Assembly: GCA_905182525.1 (NCBI GenBank)
Contig: CAJJBV010000002.1
Span: 62,001-126,000, forward strand
Origin: Cryomorphaceae bacterium
Lineage (GTDB): Bacteria; Bacteroidota; Bacteroidia; Flavobacteriales_D; Parvicellaceae
Direction: 5' to 3'
DNA length: 64,000 bases
This document shows, piece after piece, positions 37,727 to 48,146 of this stretch (within the stretch, counting starts at the first letter, position 1; each line of letters opens with the position of its first letter). The position numbers and the translations under genes are program-made. The notes under the pieces were generated by a model. The model was given only the letters and a program-made list of their open reading frames with translations, was not told the origin of the DNA and did no database searches.

Positions 37727-39025
37727 ATGAAAAATATATTAATTACTCTTATTCTTACTATACCAATCCTTGGATTTGCACAAGGTTTTCAGAGCACATT
37801 TGGAGGAGACAGTCTTGATATAGGCAACTCAGTTCAGCAAACTACGGACGGAGGATATATTATTACTGGATCTACAGGATCTTATGGAAATGGAGATTCG
37901 GATGTATATCTTTTAAAAACAGATGCTAACGGGGATTCACTCTGGGCTAAAACCTTTGGTGGAGCAAATGAAGATTTTGGGAGTTCCTTAGAGTTAACTT
38001 TAGACGGAGGATATATTATTGTTGGAAGGACAACATATGGAAATTTAGATAAGGATGTCTATCTTATTAAAACAGATGCTAATGGAGATTCTCTCTGGAC
38101 TAAAACCTATGGAGGATCAAGTGTTGATTTTGGTCTTTTTGTGGTACAAACGTCGGACGGAGGATATATTATTACAGGAACTACAGAATCTTTTGGAAAT
38201 GGAGGTAGAGACATTTATCTTATAAAAACAGATGCTAATGGAGATTCGTTGTGGACTAAAACCTTTGGAGGATCAGTTTTTGATGTGGGTAATTGCGTAC
38301 AACAAACTACAGATGGCGGATATATTATTATGGGCGGAACTGATTCTTTTGGAAATGGGGATAGAGATGCTTATTTAATTAAAACTGATGGAAATGGAGT
38401 AGAGCAATGGAATCAAACTTTTGGAGGAACAGCTTATGACGTTGGAAATAGCGTACAACAAACTACAGATGGAGGGTATATTATTACAGGAAGAACAGGT
38501 TCTTATGGACCTGGAGATAAGGATGTTTATCTCATAAAAACAGACGGGAATGGCGATTCATTATGGACTAAAACCTTTGGAGGATCAGCTTTTGATTTAG
38601 GAACTTCTGTAAAACAAACACCTGATGGAGGTTATATTATTTCAGGAGGAACAAATTCGTTTGGAAATGGAGAAAGAGATGTTTATCTAATTAAAACAGA
38701 CGGCAATGGGACAGAACTATGGAACAAAACTTTTGGAGGGTCAAGTGTTGATATTGCTAATTCTTTACAGCTAACATCAGACGGAGGATATATAATTATT
38801 GGGTTTACAGAATATCCAGGAAACGGTGACAGAGATTTACTTCTAATTAAAACAAATGGCAATGGAAATATCACCTCTATATTTGATGTTCCAACTCCAA
38901 ACCCAAATCGAAAATTGGAAAGGATAGTTGATTTATTAGGAAGAGAAATTAAACCCCAACCTAACACATTATTTATTGAAATATATGATGATGGAACAAT
39001 AACCAAAAAAATTGTAGTTGAATAA
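37727..39025 (+). CDS. Seven-repeat secreted protein with T9SS-type C-terminal signal
   Basis: A 432-residue protein with a signal peptide (about 1-18) followed by seven repeats of about 52 residues, each with the pattern DGGYII-G-T--GNGD-D-YLIKTD-NGDSLW-KTFGG. These probably form blades of a beta-propeller. The C terminus (LERIVDLLGREI ... IEIYDDGTITKKIVV) matches a type IX secretion type A sorting domain. So the protein should be secreted through the outer membrane and attached at the surface. Ligand unknown. Confidence 0.85.
   Translation: MKNILITLILTIPILGFAQGFQSTFGGDSLDIGNSVQQTTDGGYIITGSTGSYGNGDSDVYLLKTDANGDSLWAKTFGGANEDFGSSLELTLDGGYIIVGRTTYGNLDKDVYLIKTDANGDSLWTKTYGGSSVDFGLFVVQTSDGGYIITGTTESFGNGGRDIYLIKTDANGDSLWTKTFGGSVFDVGNCVQQTTDGGYIIMGGTDSFGNGDRDAYLIKTDGNGVEQWNQTFGGTAYDVGNSVQQTTDGGYIITGRTGSYGPGDKDVYLIKTDGNGDSLWTKTFGGSAFDLGTSVKQTPDGGYIISGGTNSFGNGERDVYLIKTDGNGTELWNKTFGGSSVDIANSLQLTSDGGYIIIGFTEYPGNGDRDLLLIKTNGNGNITSIFDVPTPNPNRKLERIVDLLGREIKPQPNTLFIEIYDDGTITKKIVVE
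37800..38870 (+). repeat. Seven tandem 156-base coding repeats
   Basis: The repeats of the T9SS protein are visible at DNA level, with recurring GGAGGATATATTATTA and AAAACAGATG words about every 156 bases. They are part of the coding sequence, not a CRISPR array or satellite. Confidence 0.85.
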
Positions 39026-39178
39026 ATTTCCTTAACTGTATACCTCATGTTCGATTTCAGTACTAAATTTTTCTTTTACTTATTTTAATTAATTAAAAAG
39101 AATTTTGTCATTAATGTCCATAAACTATAACTACTTATCATTAAAAAAATTAAATTAACATTATATAAAATAAAAATC

Positions 39179-39517
39179 ATGAAAAAAACGATTAATATAC
39201 TGGTGCTGATGCTTTTGATTTCTTTTAATTCAAATGCTCAGAATAACTATCAAATTAAAAGAGCTACTTCATTTTCTGAATATGCTACAACTCAGTTAAA
39301 ATTGACTAAAGAAGATCAAAAATTTCTTTACGATACTTTTATTGCCAAATTTGTAAAACAACAAGAAAAAATTAAAGGAAATGATTTGTCTGATGAAGAA
39401 AAAAAACAAGTTTATAAGGCATCTAGAAAAGAGCTGGTTAAAACTTTAAATGGAAGATTTGATTCTGAAAAAACTAAAGCAATATTGGCTGCTGTTAAAG
39501 AAATTAGAAACAAATAA
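39179..39517 (+). CDS. Small secreted hypothetical protein
   Basis: A 112-residue protein with a clear signal peptide (about 1-20, ending NSNAQ) and a helical, Lys-rich mature part (QLKLTKEDQKFLYDTFIAKF), resembling small periplasmic helical proteins of flavobacteria. Function unknown. A hairpin terminator follows 31 bases after its stop. Confidence 0.65.
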   Translation: MKKTINILVLMLLISFNSNAQNNYQIKRATSFSEYATTQLKLTKEDQKFLYDTFIAKFVKQQEKIKGNDLSDEEKKQVYKASRKELVKTLNGRFDSEKTKAILAAVKEIRNK

Positions 39518-39547
39518 AATATACTATAGTTAGTTTTAACATCCTTA

Positions 39548-39580
39548 AATCCTCAAAGTTAAAGTTGGGGATTTTTTTTG
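39548..39580 (+). terminator. Rho-independent terminator
   Basis: Stem AATCCTCA / TGGGGATT (one T-G wobble) enclosing a ten-base loop, followed by eight T. It ends the 39179 transcript. Confidence 0.75.
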
Positions 39581-39692
39581 CTCTAATTGCTAATCTATAA
39601 TCTTTCAACCTTTATAACAAGGGGGTATATTAAACTAAAAGAGCTATTTAATTTTATAAATATCCTGCTATTTCATTAGTTCTCAAGAAAGA

Positions 39693-42600
39693 TTAAAAAA
39701 TTCTATTTTCTTTTTCTATTTTTATTTTTTCATCTTGAGAAAACACCATATAGTCAGCATTATTTCTTATTTCTTCTTCTAAATTTAACCCTTTTTCTTT
39801 TGCTTTATTTTTTATAGCTCTTAACCATTCTGGTGAACATTTAATTTCCTCAATAAATTTCTCAACTCGTTCGTCCCTCAATGCCATTTGATCAAAAGAA
39901 ATAGTTGAATTTTTAAATCCTGGAGAACCTTGCTTTAAATAATTAATAATCCAATTTTTCTCATTATTGTTATCAAGGTTTGGATATTTAAGCCTTATAC
40001 TTATTCCAGATTGCTTATAGTTCTCTGGCCAATTAGTCATTTTTTGGTGCTCAACTAGGTCAATCAAAGTCATTTGACCATCATATAGTAATAACTTTCT
40101 TCCGCTTAAAAGTAATTCATCTCCTAGTCCCGGTCTATAGTTATGAACTCTTGGAAAACTCTTGGAAAACTTGGAATCTTTATTGGCTATTACAACATAC
40201 TCTTTTGATTTCAAAATGAATTTTTCAGGAAAGGAATAGTTTAGATGTTTTTCATTTCTAAGAGTCCAGCCACTCAAGTCAATATCAATAGAAGAATAGT
40301 TATAAAGTTCAACCCACTGAACAAACCCATCAGAAACAGAGTTGGAGCCATAGATTTCATTAATTACTATTTTGGGAATGTCGTGCTTTCTTGAAATAGT
40401 AAGATTTGCACCTAATTCTTTGTAGCTATTGTCAATTTTAATTCTTGCTGGTGACTGTTTTGACAATTTCAAGTTGAAATTTTCCACGTCGGTGAATCTC
40501 GGATTTCCTATTATATTTCCTTTGCCTTTTAACATCACCGAATCAGATATTGAATATTGAACAGTAGCTTTAGAGAGAGAATCTATACATATAGCATCTT
40601 TTTTAATTTGTGAAAAAATGCAGTTTGAAATGTTGGCTATGCTACCGCCTGCTTTTGAATTTTTTTCATAAACAGCAACGCCATATTTATTTGCATAAAA
40701 AGTATTATAATCTATTTTGGCAATGGAGTTGCGATCTTTAATTCCAACTCCCATATTACATCCGTATATTACATTATTATTAATATTAACACTTGATCCT
40801 TGACCGACTGAAATACCCTTGTCTGAAATATTCATAATCAAATTCTTTTCAATTAATATATTTTGTGAATTCTCTCCAATATCTATGGCATCACTATTTG
40901 TACCCCGAAACCCGTAAATAGTATTTCCTCTAATAATTCCATTTTCAACTTCGTCATAATCAATACCATCTGTATCAGGATAATCATTTCCAAGAATAGT
41001 ACAGTTTTCTACACGTGCATTTTTTGTATGCTTTATATTAATAAAGTCGCATGTTTTTGGCGAACTCATTGTTGAGTTTTTTATTGAAATAGTGCCTTCC
41101 TCACTGTAAAATGGAAAAAAGCTACTATTTATATTTACATGGTTTAATGAAATATCAGATTTTAATGGGTTATACTTGCTTTGTATTTTAGTTTGTTATT
41201 GTGCCATGTAGCCTGTATTAAACTTGTATAGTTTATTTCTACTTTTGAGGTGGCATTATCAATGCAAATGGCTCCCCATTCATTTACACCTGATGGGTTA
41301 TTGGGCGAAATTAATATTGGTTCGCTTTCAGACCCGTTGCATTTTAGCCCGCCATGTATTTCTATTGAACAATGTTTTCCCATGAAAATTTGCACTCCCT
41401 TTTCGATTATTAAATCAACCCCTTTTTCAACCACCACATCACAAGTAGCATAATAAGGAGAGTTTTTTTTTGATAGTGTGGTATTTGCTGAAATTAAGCA
41501 TGGTATTTTTGAGTGTTTATTGTCTCTAAAAACAGCTATTATTTTAGTGTCTTTTTGAGGAATGAATTCCAATTTAGGCCTTTCTATTCTTTCACCATTA
41601 ATATCCCAATAAAGAAACTTTTTCCCTGGATCTGGAATGGGGGTTAATTTTATTGGAAGATTTTTAAAATAGTCCCCTTTGTGGATAATGTTATTTAGGG
41701 GTATCGAATTAATTTTGACATTGCCATCTTTACAGTTAATTTGAATATTTACCAATTCCTTAAGATCAAACTTCTTCATTAAGTTAGTTCTTACTGTTTT
41801 AGGTCTTTTTTTTGCAAATTCTCTCATTACATCAATTTCTTGATCCCAAAGTTCCATTGTAGGAGGAATGATGAATTTTACTGTTGAATCCCAGGGGCTA
41901 TCAAAAAAACTTTCTTTCCATCGTTCAATATGACTAGGCATTTCATATTTACGTTGACTTTTAAAATCCTCAATTACCTTTATAACTCTATCTGTTTTAT
42001 ATATTATATTTAAAGATGCAGCAAATTGCTGAATGAATTTCTCCTCAAAATCATCAAATTCTAACATTTTTCTTAGAAGAACAGTAGCCAATGACATATT
42101 TGCTTTTTTTGATGAAGTATGTGTAGGAGCGGTAGCATATTCTATCATGTTAAAATCCCATTTTGCTCCATTCCCAAAGGAATAATCCATGTCAACTAAT
42201 ACCCATTTCCATTTTGCACCTTCTTTTTTCTCTTTCCAAAATTTAATATTCCAGGCTGGCCAATCAATATTTGCTCCGAATATTTCTGCAATATTATAAT
42301 CTATATAATTGTCAATATCTATAAGCTCCTTAACATATTGATAGTTTAAAGGATTTGACTTATCACATTGTTTAATATAGTCATGGAGTTTTTTGAAATC
42401 TTCATCATCTCCATTATTTATATCTAGCCAGCAGTTTTGTAAGTAATCAAATTTATTAGTTGCTAGGTTGTGATTATTGCCGATGAAGCTACTATTTGTT
42501 TTTTCACGAATATTATACATTCCCCAATACTTACCGTTTAAATATACGATTGCAGGCCTATAATTAGGATGATCAATATTTATATAATTGTCTAGTAATT

Positions 42601-43723
42601 TAAGAGCAAATCCATCTCTAAACATTGAAGAATATTTGTCGGGATGTCCGCCTGCTCTTAATAAAATAGAAGGGTATTCATGCAGTCTAGAATCTTTGAA
42701 AAATTGGTGTTTTAATGTCGATTCTCCATATTTATCATTAGCCTCTAGGACTATCGCCTTTTGGTCAAAATACTTTGCGATATTACCACTAATTTTCATA
42801 TCTACTTTTTGATTAATTACTTGCTTAGAATCTTCAAAAAACTCCAAATTAGCAAGTCGTTTTATTCGTTGTAAGCTATTACTATAAATTCCATTTTCTG
42901 AGTTCCATAATGCGTTTTCGTCTGCTACAATTGAAATAATAGGACCTTTCTTTGATAAGTTAATAAAGTAGGTATTTGTAAGGATTTCACTGATTAATTT
43001 ACCCTCTTCAATTGCTACTGCTCTAATCACACTTGTTTTATTGATTTTAATTGGTGTTTTATACAATAATGAATTCCTGTTTGGCCGATTGCCGTTTAAT
43101 GTATACCTAATTTCGCATTTCTCAATTTTAGATGAAAGCTCTATAGTTTGTTTGTTTTCATACATTCCACCATCGATGGAAAAAATAGGCTTGGAACTAT
43201 GAATTAAATTTCTTGTGGCTATTTTATTATCATTTGAACTGCCCATTGTAGGCTCATCATAATACGCCCAATTATCGCTTGCATCATGGATTCTTCCATA
43301 AGAGACATTAATACTTTGTTGAAAATAGTTGACTTTATCAATTATTATTTTTTCTTCCGAAAACAAAAGAAGGCATCCTCCACTGCTATTTAGTTTGAAA
43401 TTAGTATGGTTAAGAGTATCTAATTTATCTGCCCAAATCAAAAAATGTTCATAGGGAGCTAACCTTGTTTTTTTTGGGATTTTCCATTTTGAAGGCTTAT
43501 TGTACTTGTTTGTTAAATAATAACCGCTAATATCAACAGGATAATCAAAGCCATTAAATAATTCTATGCAATCTACCTGCTTATGAGAAAGAGGATCCGC
43601 AATATCACTATTATTTGAAGACAAAATCTCATTAATATAAACACCTGGTGTTACATGTTTTTTTTTGCAACTAAAAAATAAAAAACAAAATAATTGTTAT
43701 GTGATCGAATTGCGAAATAACAT
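39693..43723 (-). pseudogene. Large surface lipoprotein with lamin-tail, CotH kinase and beta-helix domains, disrupted
   Basis: Reads as one protein of roughly 1,350 residues split in two. Order: lipoprotein signal (FFSCKKKH), lamin-tail domain (VYINEILSSN), a chitobiase-type beta domain, a CotH kinase domain (NGKYWGMYNIREK; DMDYSFGNG), a parallel beta-helix, a second lamin-tail domain, and a C-terminal ERVEKF...LEEEIR module. Breaks: TAA at 43697-43699 inside the signal peptide after the ATG at 43723, and a one-base shift near 41190, after which the frame runs through KYNPLKSDISLNH to 39693. The open parts are 41162-43624 and 39693-41069. CotH kinases phosphorylate secreted proteins. Confidence 0.8.
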
Positions 43724-43838
43724 TTAAGGCTAGTTTTTTCTAGTTATAAAAGTAATAATAAAGGAACTTGTTAGAGTCAATAAGCTTTTTAAATAGTATA
43801 ACGCCTAATAGTTTTCATAATCCCTAAGAAAACAGGTT

Positions 43839-44768
43839 CTAATTGGCTCCAATAAAGCTGAGATAATTCTTTAGTGGAACAAACTCCCATTTTAGCTTTC
43901 TTAGTTTAGGGTTATATTCGAATTCTAGTAAAAACTCATTATTAAGATTCTTAATATATTTATATTTTTTAATATTATTTGGGTTCTTCAAAATACTATT
44001 ATTTATTCCGCATCCTAAGTATTGAATACCTACCTCATCTTTCCATTCGTAACGTTTTGCTTTTTGACCAAAATCACCAGCTAGCACAATCACTTCAACT
44101 CCTTTTTCTTTAATTTCCTTTAAAATAGGCCAAATAGTATGTCTAAAACCTAGATGCCCATTATCATGTTTCGAACAATTAAATTGATTTCTGTCAGATT
44201 GATCATAATTTGAGTAATACTTTAAAGTTGTATCTATATCACCCCAAAAAGCTAAATGACTCAGCAGTATGAATTGACTTGATTGCTTAATTGTGTCTGC
44301 GATAGATTGTAAAACATTAATTTGATTCTTAATTAATTTACAGCTTTTTGGCAAGCCTGTTTTCTGTTCACTTACATAGCTAGCGTTAAAGACTTGAAAG
44401 ATTACATTTTTATGGTTGTAAATATATTCTAGTGGACGTTTTGTATGTTTTGGAATCCAATGAGCATTCCCGCTTTTTGTGTCGTGGTTACCAACTGCCC
44501 AAAGCACTTTTTCGTAGTTAATATTTAATTGTTCTTTTAAGTAATTAAGGTTTGATTCTTTTTGCGTAGTATTTCCTAAAATATCTCCACCAATTAAAAC
44601 CATTTCATATCCAGATAAATCTTTTGCTTCAATTCTCTCATCTAGTTTTTCATTGTTGCCCCATTGGTAGGTGTGAGATAAAAATATCCAACGCTCTTTT
44701 TTACTTTGACAAGCAGCAAAAAAGAACATGAAAACGAGAAAAAATAATAGCGTTTTAAAAATTCGCAT
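43839..44768 (-). CDS. Calcineurin-like metallophosphoesterase lipoprotein
   Basis: A 309-residue protein with a lipoprotein signal (AACQSKK, about residue 20). Phosphoesterase motifs: LIGGDILG (GD), the canonical GNHD (about 93), LLSHLAF in place of GHxH, and AGDFG. The first D-x-H motif reads SHTYQ, so one metal site may be altered. Such enzymes act on phosphoesters outside the cytoplasm. It lies between two CotH-type kinase genes on the same strand, suggesting a linked phosphorylation/dephosphorylation role; this is inference. Confidence 0.8.
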   Translation of the reverse strand: MRIFKTLLFFLVFMFFFAACQSKKERWIFLSHTYQWGNNEKLDERIEAKDLSGYEMVLIGGDILGNTTQKESNLNYLKEQLNINYEKVLWAVGNHDTKSGNAHWIPKHTKRPLEYIYNHKNVIFQVFNASYVSEQKTGLPKSCKLIKNQINVLQSIADTIKQSSQFILLSHLAFWGDIDTTLKYYSNYDQSDRNQFNCSKHDNGHLGFRHTIWPILKEIKEKGVEVIVLAGDFGQKAKRYEWKDEVGIQYLGCGINNSILKNPNNIKKYKYIKNLNNEFLLEFEYNPKLRKLKWEFVPLKNYLSFIGAN

Positions 44769-44823
44769 AGATACTTTTTAAGTATAGTTTATAAAAAAAG
44801 ATATAAGATTACAATTTGTAAAA

Positions 44824-46992
44824 TCATTTTATTTTTTTAGAGGGAGGAAATTTGCTTACTGTTATTTTCATCAAAGAATCTTTTTTAATCGATGTTTTAA
44901 AATAAATTTCTTTCGGTTTGAAATCAAAATTTTTAATTATAATGTTTGACTCATCTAAATAAGAATTAATAAAAAACGAACTTTTAAATGCAATAAATCC
45001 ACTATTTTTAATTGAATAACCAACTACTTCAGCTCTAGAAAAAAGGAAATTTTCAAATTGAAGAGTTGAAGAGTTTGTCTTAGATTCAACAGTGTTAACA
45101 TTCAAAGAAACTTTACTAAAGATTACATCCTGTTTATTATCATTAAAATTATTCTTCTCTTTTTTTATTGGATTTAAACTTTCTTGGATTGACTTTTCAT
45201 AACCTTTTTTATTTGTTTTCTCATTTTTGTTTTCATTGAAAATCATAAATAGAGCATTTCTTCTTATTTCTTCTTCTAATTCAACTCCGTTTTCTTTTGC
45301 TTTCTTTTTAACAGCATTTAACCATTTTACAGATGTTTTAATAGCTACAATAAATTTTTCTACTCGTTTGTTTTTATTAATTATTTGATCAAGTTTTTCT
45401 CTTACATTTTTACTACTAACTAAAAAATAATTTTTGTCTAATTTATCCATAGGATACTCGTAATTTAATAATAATTCAATTCGTTCAATTTCTGATTTAA
45501 TATTTAAAATAAAGCTTTTTAAATATTTTTCATTAGAAAACTCTTTTAGATAATTAAAATAAAGATTTGTGAATTTTGACGATAAAAAAAGTGTATTTAA
45601 AAGCGTAAAATCATTGTCATTTTTTAGAATAATTAATTTTAATTTTTTCAAATCTGGATGATTGGTAAAACAATCATATCCAATCGGCTCTAAACATTCT
45701 TTAACAGGATTAAAATAATTTCGTTGATTATGCCAAGCTAATCCATGACTAGATTTTGATATGTCGCAAATCGCAAGAAATTTAGCCATTTTGTCAATTT
45801 CTATATATTCTTCAATATTTTTATCCTTATTTCTATACTTTTCCATTTGACTTTTGGCTACAATAAACTGATTGAGCAAAACTTTATCTTTCAAAGTCTT
45901 ATTTTTGCTAAATGGAAGTATTTCTGCAGATTGTATATAGGGGTATTTCTTAAATTCTCCTGTATTTTTTAAATAAAACTGTGCTTGCCAAAACCCACTT
46001 TCATCAAATTTAACTATAGGTCCCTCACTTCTTTTTCGATACTCTAATAGCCTTTTATCAAAATGTTCTTCTACTGCATAAACACCCATGTTTTTTCCAT
46101 TTATATATACCACCTTAAATCTATATCTGGTCGTTAAAACATCTTCTTTTTCAAACAAGCGGTGCACAAACCATTCTTTCATAAAAGATCTTGTAGATGG
46201 ATCTTGAATTGAAAACTTTTTCATGCCAAGAAATGTTTTATTGCCAACTATTTTAATTCTATAAGACCACTTATCGCTACTTTTAAGGTGGTCAACCCAG
46301 TCCCCTTTAATCCTTATTGAAATAGGACATTCCTTCCCTTCTAAACTAATACTTGCCTTAAAATAGGATTTAATGTCATCGCTTATGATGTCCTGCTCAA
46401 TTGCTTTTTCTCTTAATCGAACTATATTTTTCATTACATTCTTTGGAATATTGATCCTTAAAATGTCTTTTTCTGAAGTTATGTCGGGTTTTTTATTGTT
46501 GCGAAAACAATCGATTTTTAGATCGTCAAAATAAAGGGCGTAATTTTCAGGGTTCCATATGTAAACATTTACTGCTTCAAAAGCTTGTTTAGCAACAAAG
46601 CTACATTTCATTTGCTCCCATTGTCCATCTTCATTTACAATATGTCCAGAGCTTTCATATTGAAACTTAATTTCTGAAGCTATGACTAATTTCCCACCAT
46701 TTATTCCTTTTCTACGCCAAACAGAAGCGTAAATAACATCGCCTTTTTTTATATGATTAAATTTGTAACTTGGACCATATGGATGTTTTTCACCTAGTTT
46801 AAAACCATATAGCCCTGTTCTGCTAAAGTCTTTAGATCTACATGATGAATTAGGTAAAAATTTTCCATCTTCTTTAAAGTTGATTCCACTAATGTTCTCA
46901 CCACTACACTCTAAGTGAAAATGCTTTAACTCTTCATTATTAGATACACACGAACAGACAAATAATATAAATGAGAAATAAATAAATTTCAT
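44824..46992 (-). CDS. CotH kinase-like surface lipoprotein
   Basis: A 722-residue lipoprotein (signal with FVCSC near 15). An N-terminal jelly-roll, carbohydrate-binding-like domain (about 20-165, YFDDLKIDCF) precedes a CotH-type kinase domain: RIKGDWVDHL, LGMKKFSIQDP, INGKNMGVYAVEEHFD, HNQRNYFNP and IGYDCF. A module near 556-600 (KRVEKFI...LEEEIRR) is nearly the same as the C terminus of the 39693 gene. A beta-rich tail follows. It probably heads the minus-strand unit with the phosphoesterase and the other CotH gene. Confidence 0.8.
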   Translation of the reverse strand: MKFIYFSFILFVCSCVSNNEELKHFHLECSGENISGINFKEDGKFLPNSSCRSKDFSRTGLYGFKLGEKHPYGPSYKFNHIKKGDVIYASVWRRKGINGGKLVIASEIKFQYESSGHIVNEDGQWEQMKCSFVAKQAFEAVNVYIWNPENYALYFDDLKIDCFRNNKKPDITSEKDILRINIPKNVMKNIVRLREKAIEQDIISDDIKSYFKASISLEGKECPISIRIKGDWVDHLKSSDKWSYRIKIVGNKTFLGMKKFSIQDPSTRSFMKEWFVHRLFEKEDVLTTRYRFKVVYINGKNMGVYAVEEHFDKRLLEYRKRSEGPIVKFDESGFWQAQFYLKNTGEFKKYPYIQSAEILPFSKNKTLKDKVLLNQFIVAKSQMEKYRNKDKNIEEYIEIDKMAKFLAICDISKSSHGLAWHNQRNYFNPVKECLEPIGYDCFTNHPDLKKLKLIILKNDNDFTLLNTLFLSSKFTNLYFNYLKEFSNEKYLKSFILNIKSEIERIELLLNYEYPMDKLDKNYFLVSSKNVREKLDQIINKNKRVEKFIVAIKTSVKWLNAVKKKAKENGVELEEEIRRNALFMIFNENKNEKTNKKGYEKSIQESLNPIKKEKNNFNDNKQDVIFSKVSLNVNTVESKTNSSTLQFENFLFSRAEVVGYSIKNSGFIAFKSSFFINSYLDESNIIIKNFDFKPKEIYFKTSIKKDSLMKITVSKFPPSKKIK

Positions 46993-47083
46993 TAGAAAAT
47001 CAATTGTAAACTTAAAAATTTATTCAACAGTGGTGGTTTATTTTTATTATACGGTTAACATTACACCTTAAACTTTTCTTACA

Positions 47084-47278
47084 TCAACTTTCAAGATAAA
47101 ATAAATCATCTACTCGACAATCCAATTCTTTTGAAAGTTTCAAACACAATAGTATAGAGGGATGAAATCTGTTATTTTCAATGGAGTTTATTGTTTGTCT
47201 AGAAACACCAATTTTTTTTGAAATATCTTCTTGTGTATATCCAGACTTTGTTCGATATAACTTTAAATTATTTTTCAT
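47084..47278 (-). CDS. Xre-family helix-turn-helix regulator
   Basis: A 64-residue DNA-binding protein consisting of one HTH_3 domain (YTQEDISKKIGVSRQTINSIE, about 14-34) and nothing more, as in YozG-type repressors. It overlaps the preceding membrane-protein gene by four bases (ATGA), a pairing in which the membrane protein is thought to control the regulator. Its targets are unknown; autoregulation is likely by analogy. Confidence 0.88.
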   Translation of the reverse strand: MKNNLKLYRTKSGYTQEDISKKIGVSRQTINSIENNRFHPSILLCLKLSKELDCRVDDLFYLES

Positions 47279-47734
47279 GAGTTATAGTGTTTGAATAGTC
47301 TGAATTTAAATATTAAATTAAATAAGAGAATTATTAAAAATAAGTTGAACACCAATACATACATATAGTTAATATTAAAAACTAAAAATGTAGATATAAT
47401 TATTAACCCAAAACTTATAAAGAGAGATAAGGACAAACTTTCTAATCTAATTCTTGAAATTAATTCATCTTCTATTTTCTCTTTACTAAAAGAGTTTATT
47501 AATCCTGAAACAATAATTAATAGGGTAAAAATTTCGTCACCTAAACCATTTTCTATCCACCCAAAACCTGTTCTGTTCTGATCCAAACCACTCATATGAA
47601 AAAATTGAAAAAACGTTGACAACAAAAATGTCTTGTATTCTTTCTGTTAACAATAAAAATAATCCGATTGGTATTGACAAATAAAAAACCACACCACTTG
47701 TTTTTTTAAACTTATTACTAAATAAATAACTCAT
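47275..47734 (-). pseudogene. Membrane protein partner of the Xre regulator, frameshifted
   Basis: The N-terminal part starts at the ATG at 47734 (MSYLFSNKFKK) with one membrane helix. It continues in a second frame from about 47610, holding GLDQNRTGFGWIENGLGDEIF and three more helices to 47275. The overlap of frames at 47537-47625 encodes the same bases twice, so a single-base indel near 47600 in a T/A-rich run separates them. The joined protein would be about 150 residues. It matches the small four-helix proteins that usually precede HTH regulators of this size. Confidence 0.75.
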
Positions 47735-47818
47735 ATTATAATTTTTAAATTTCAACAAATGTAAAGTATTTTTTACATAATGACAAAAAAACTTTACATT
47801 TAATCAAAAACGGACTTT

Positions 47819-48055
47819 TTATTTTAACTCCTCAATGATAGGTTGAGACACCTCTACGATATCTTTTCTATTCATTCTTTCTTCACGAATTAAACCTTTC
47901 TTATAAATGGAGTGAACATGGTTGTTTTTAAAGGTACTTCCTCGGGGTGTTTTTAATCCCTCCTCGTTGAAGATTTTAGATATCTTTCTATACCCAATAG
48001 GGGTAAGAAAATACTCTTTATATTCACAAATTCGTTGAATAAATACTGTTGATAT
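47819..48055 (-). pseudogene. Remnant of a recombinase-like gene
   Basis: An open frame of 78 codons without a good start encodes PIGYRKISKIFNEEGLKTPRG, then FKNNHVHSIYKKGLIREERM. This is the pattern of the helix-turn-helix end of serine recombinases (GYRKIAxxLNExGxxTPRG). Nothing of the catalytic domain is found upstream, so only the 3' end remains. The surrounding 47759-48146 bases hold nothing else I recognise. It may mark an old mobile-element site. Confidence 0.55.
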
Positions 48056-48146
48056 TCACTATAATTTGACTCCCAAATTTAGTGGTAGTTATTGAACATG
48101 AGAATCTTATGATGAGTTTAAGGGGTAAGGATAACCGTTTGTTTCT

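Noticed and set aside
37800-38870. Possible CRISPR-like array
   Set aside because: The repeats are coding, about 156 bases apart and encode the propeller-like blades; no short identical repeats with unique spacers and no cas genes.
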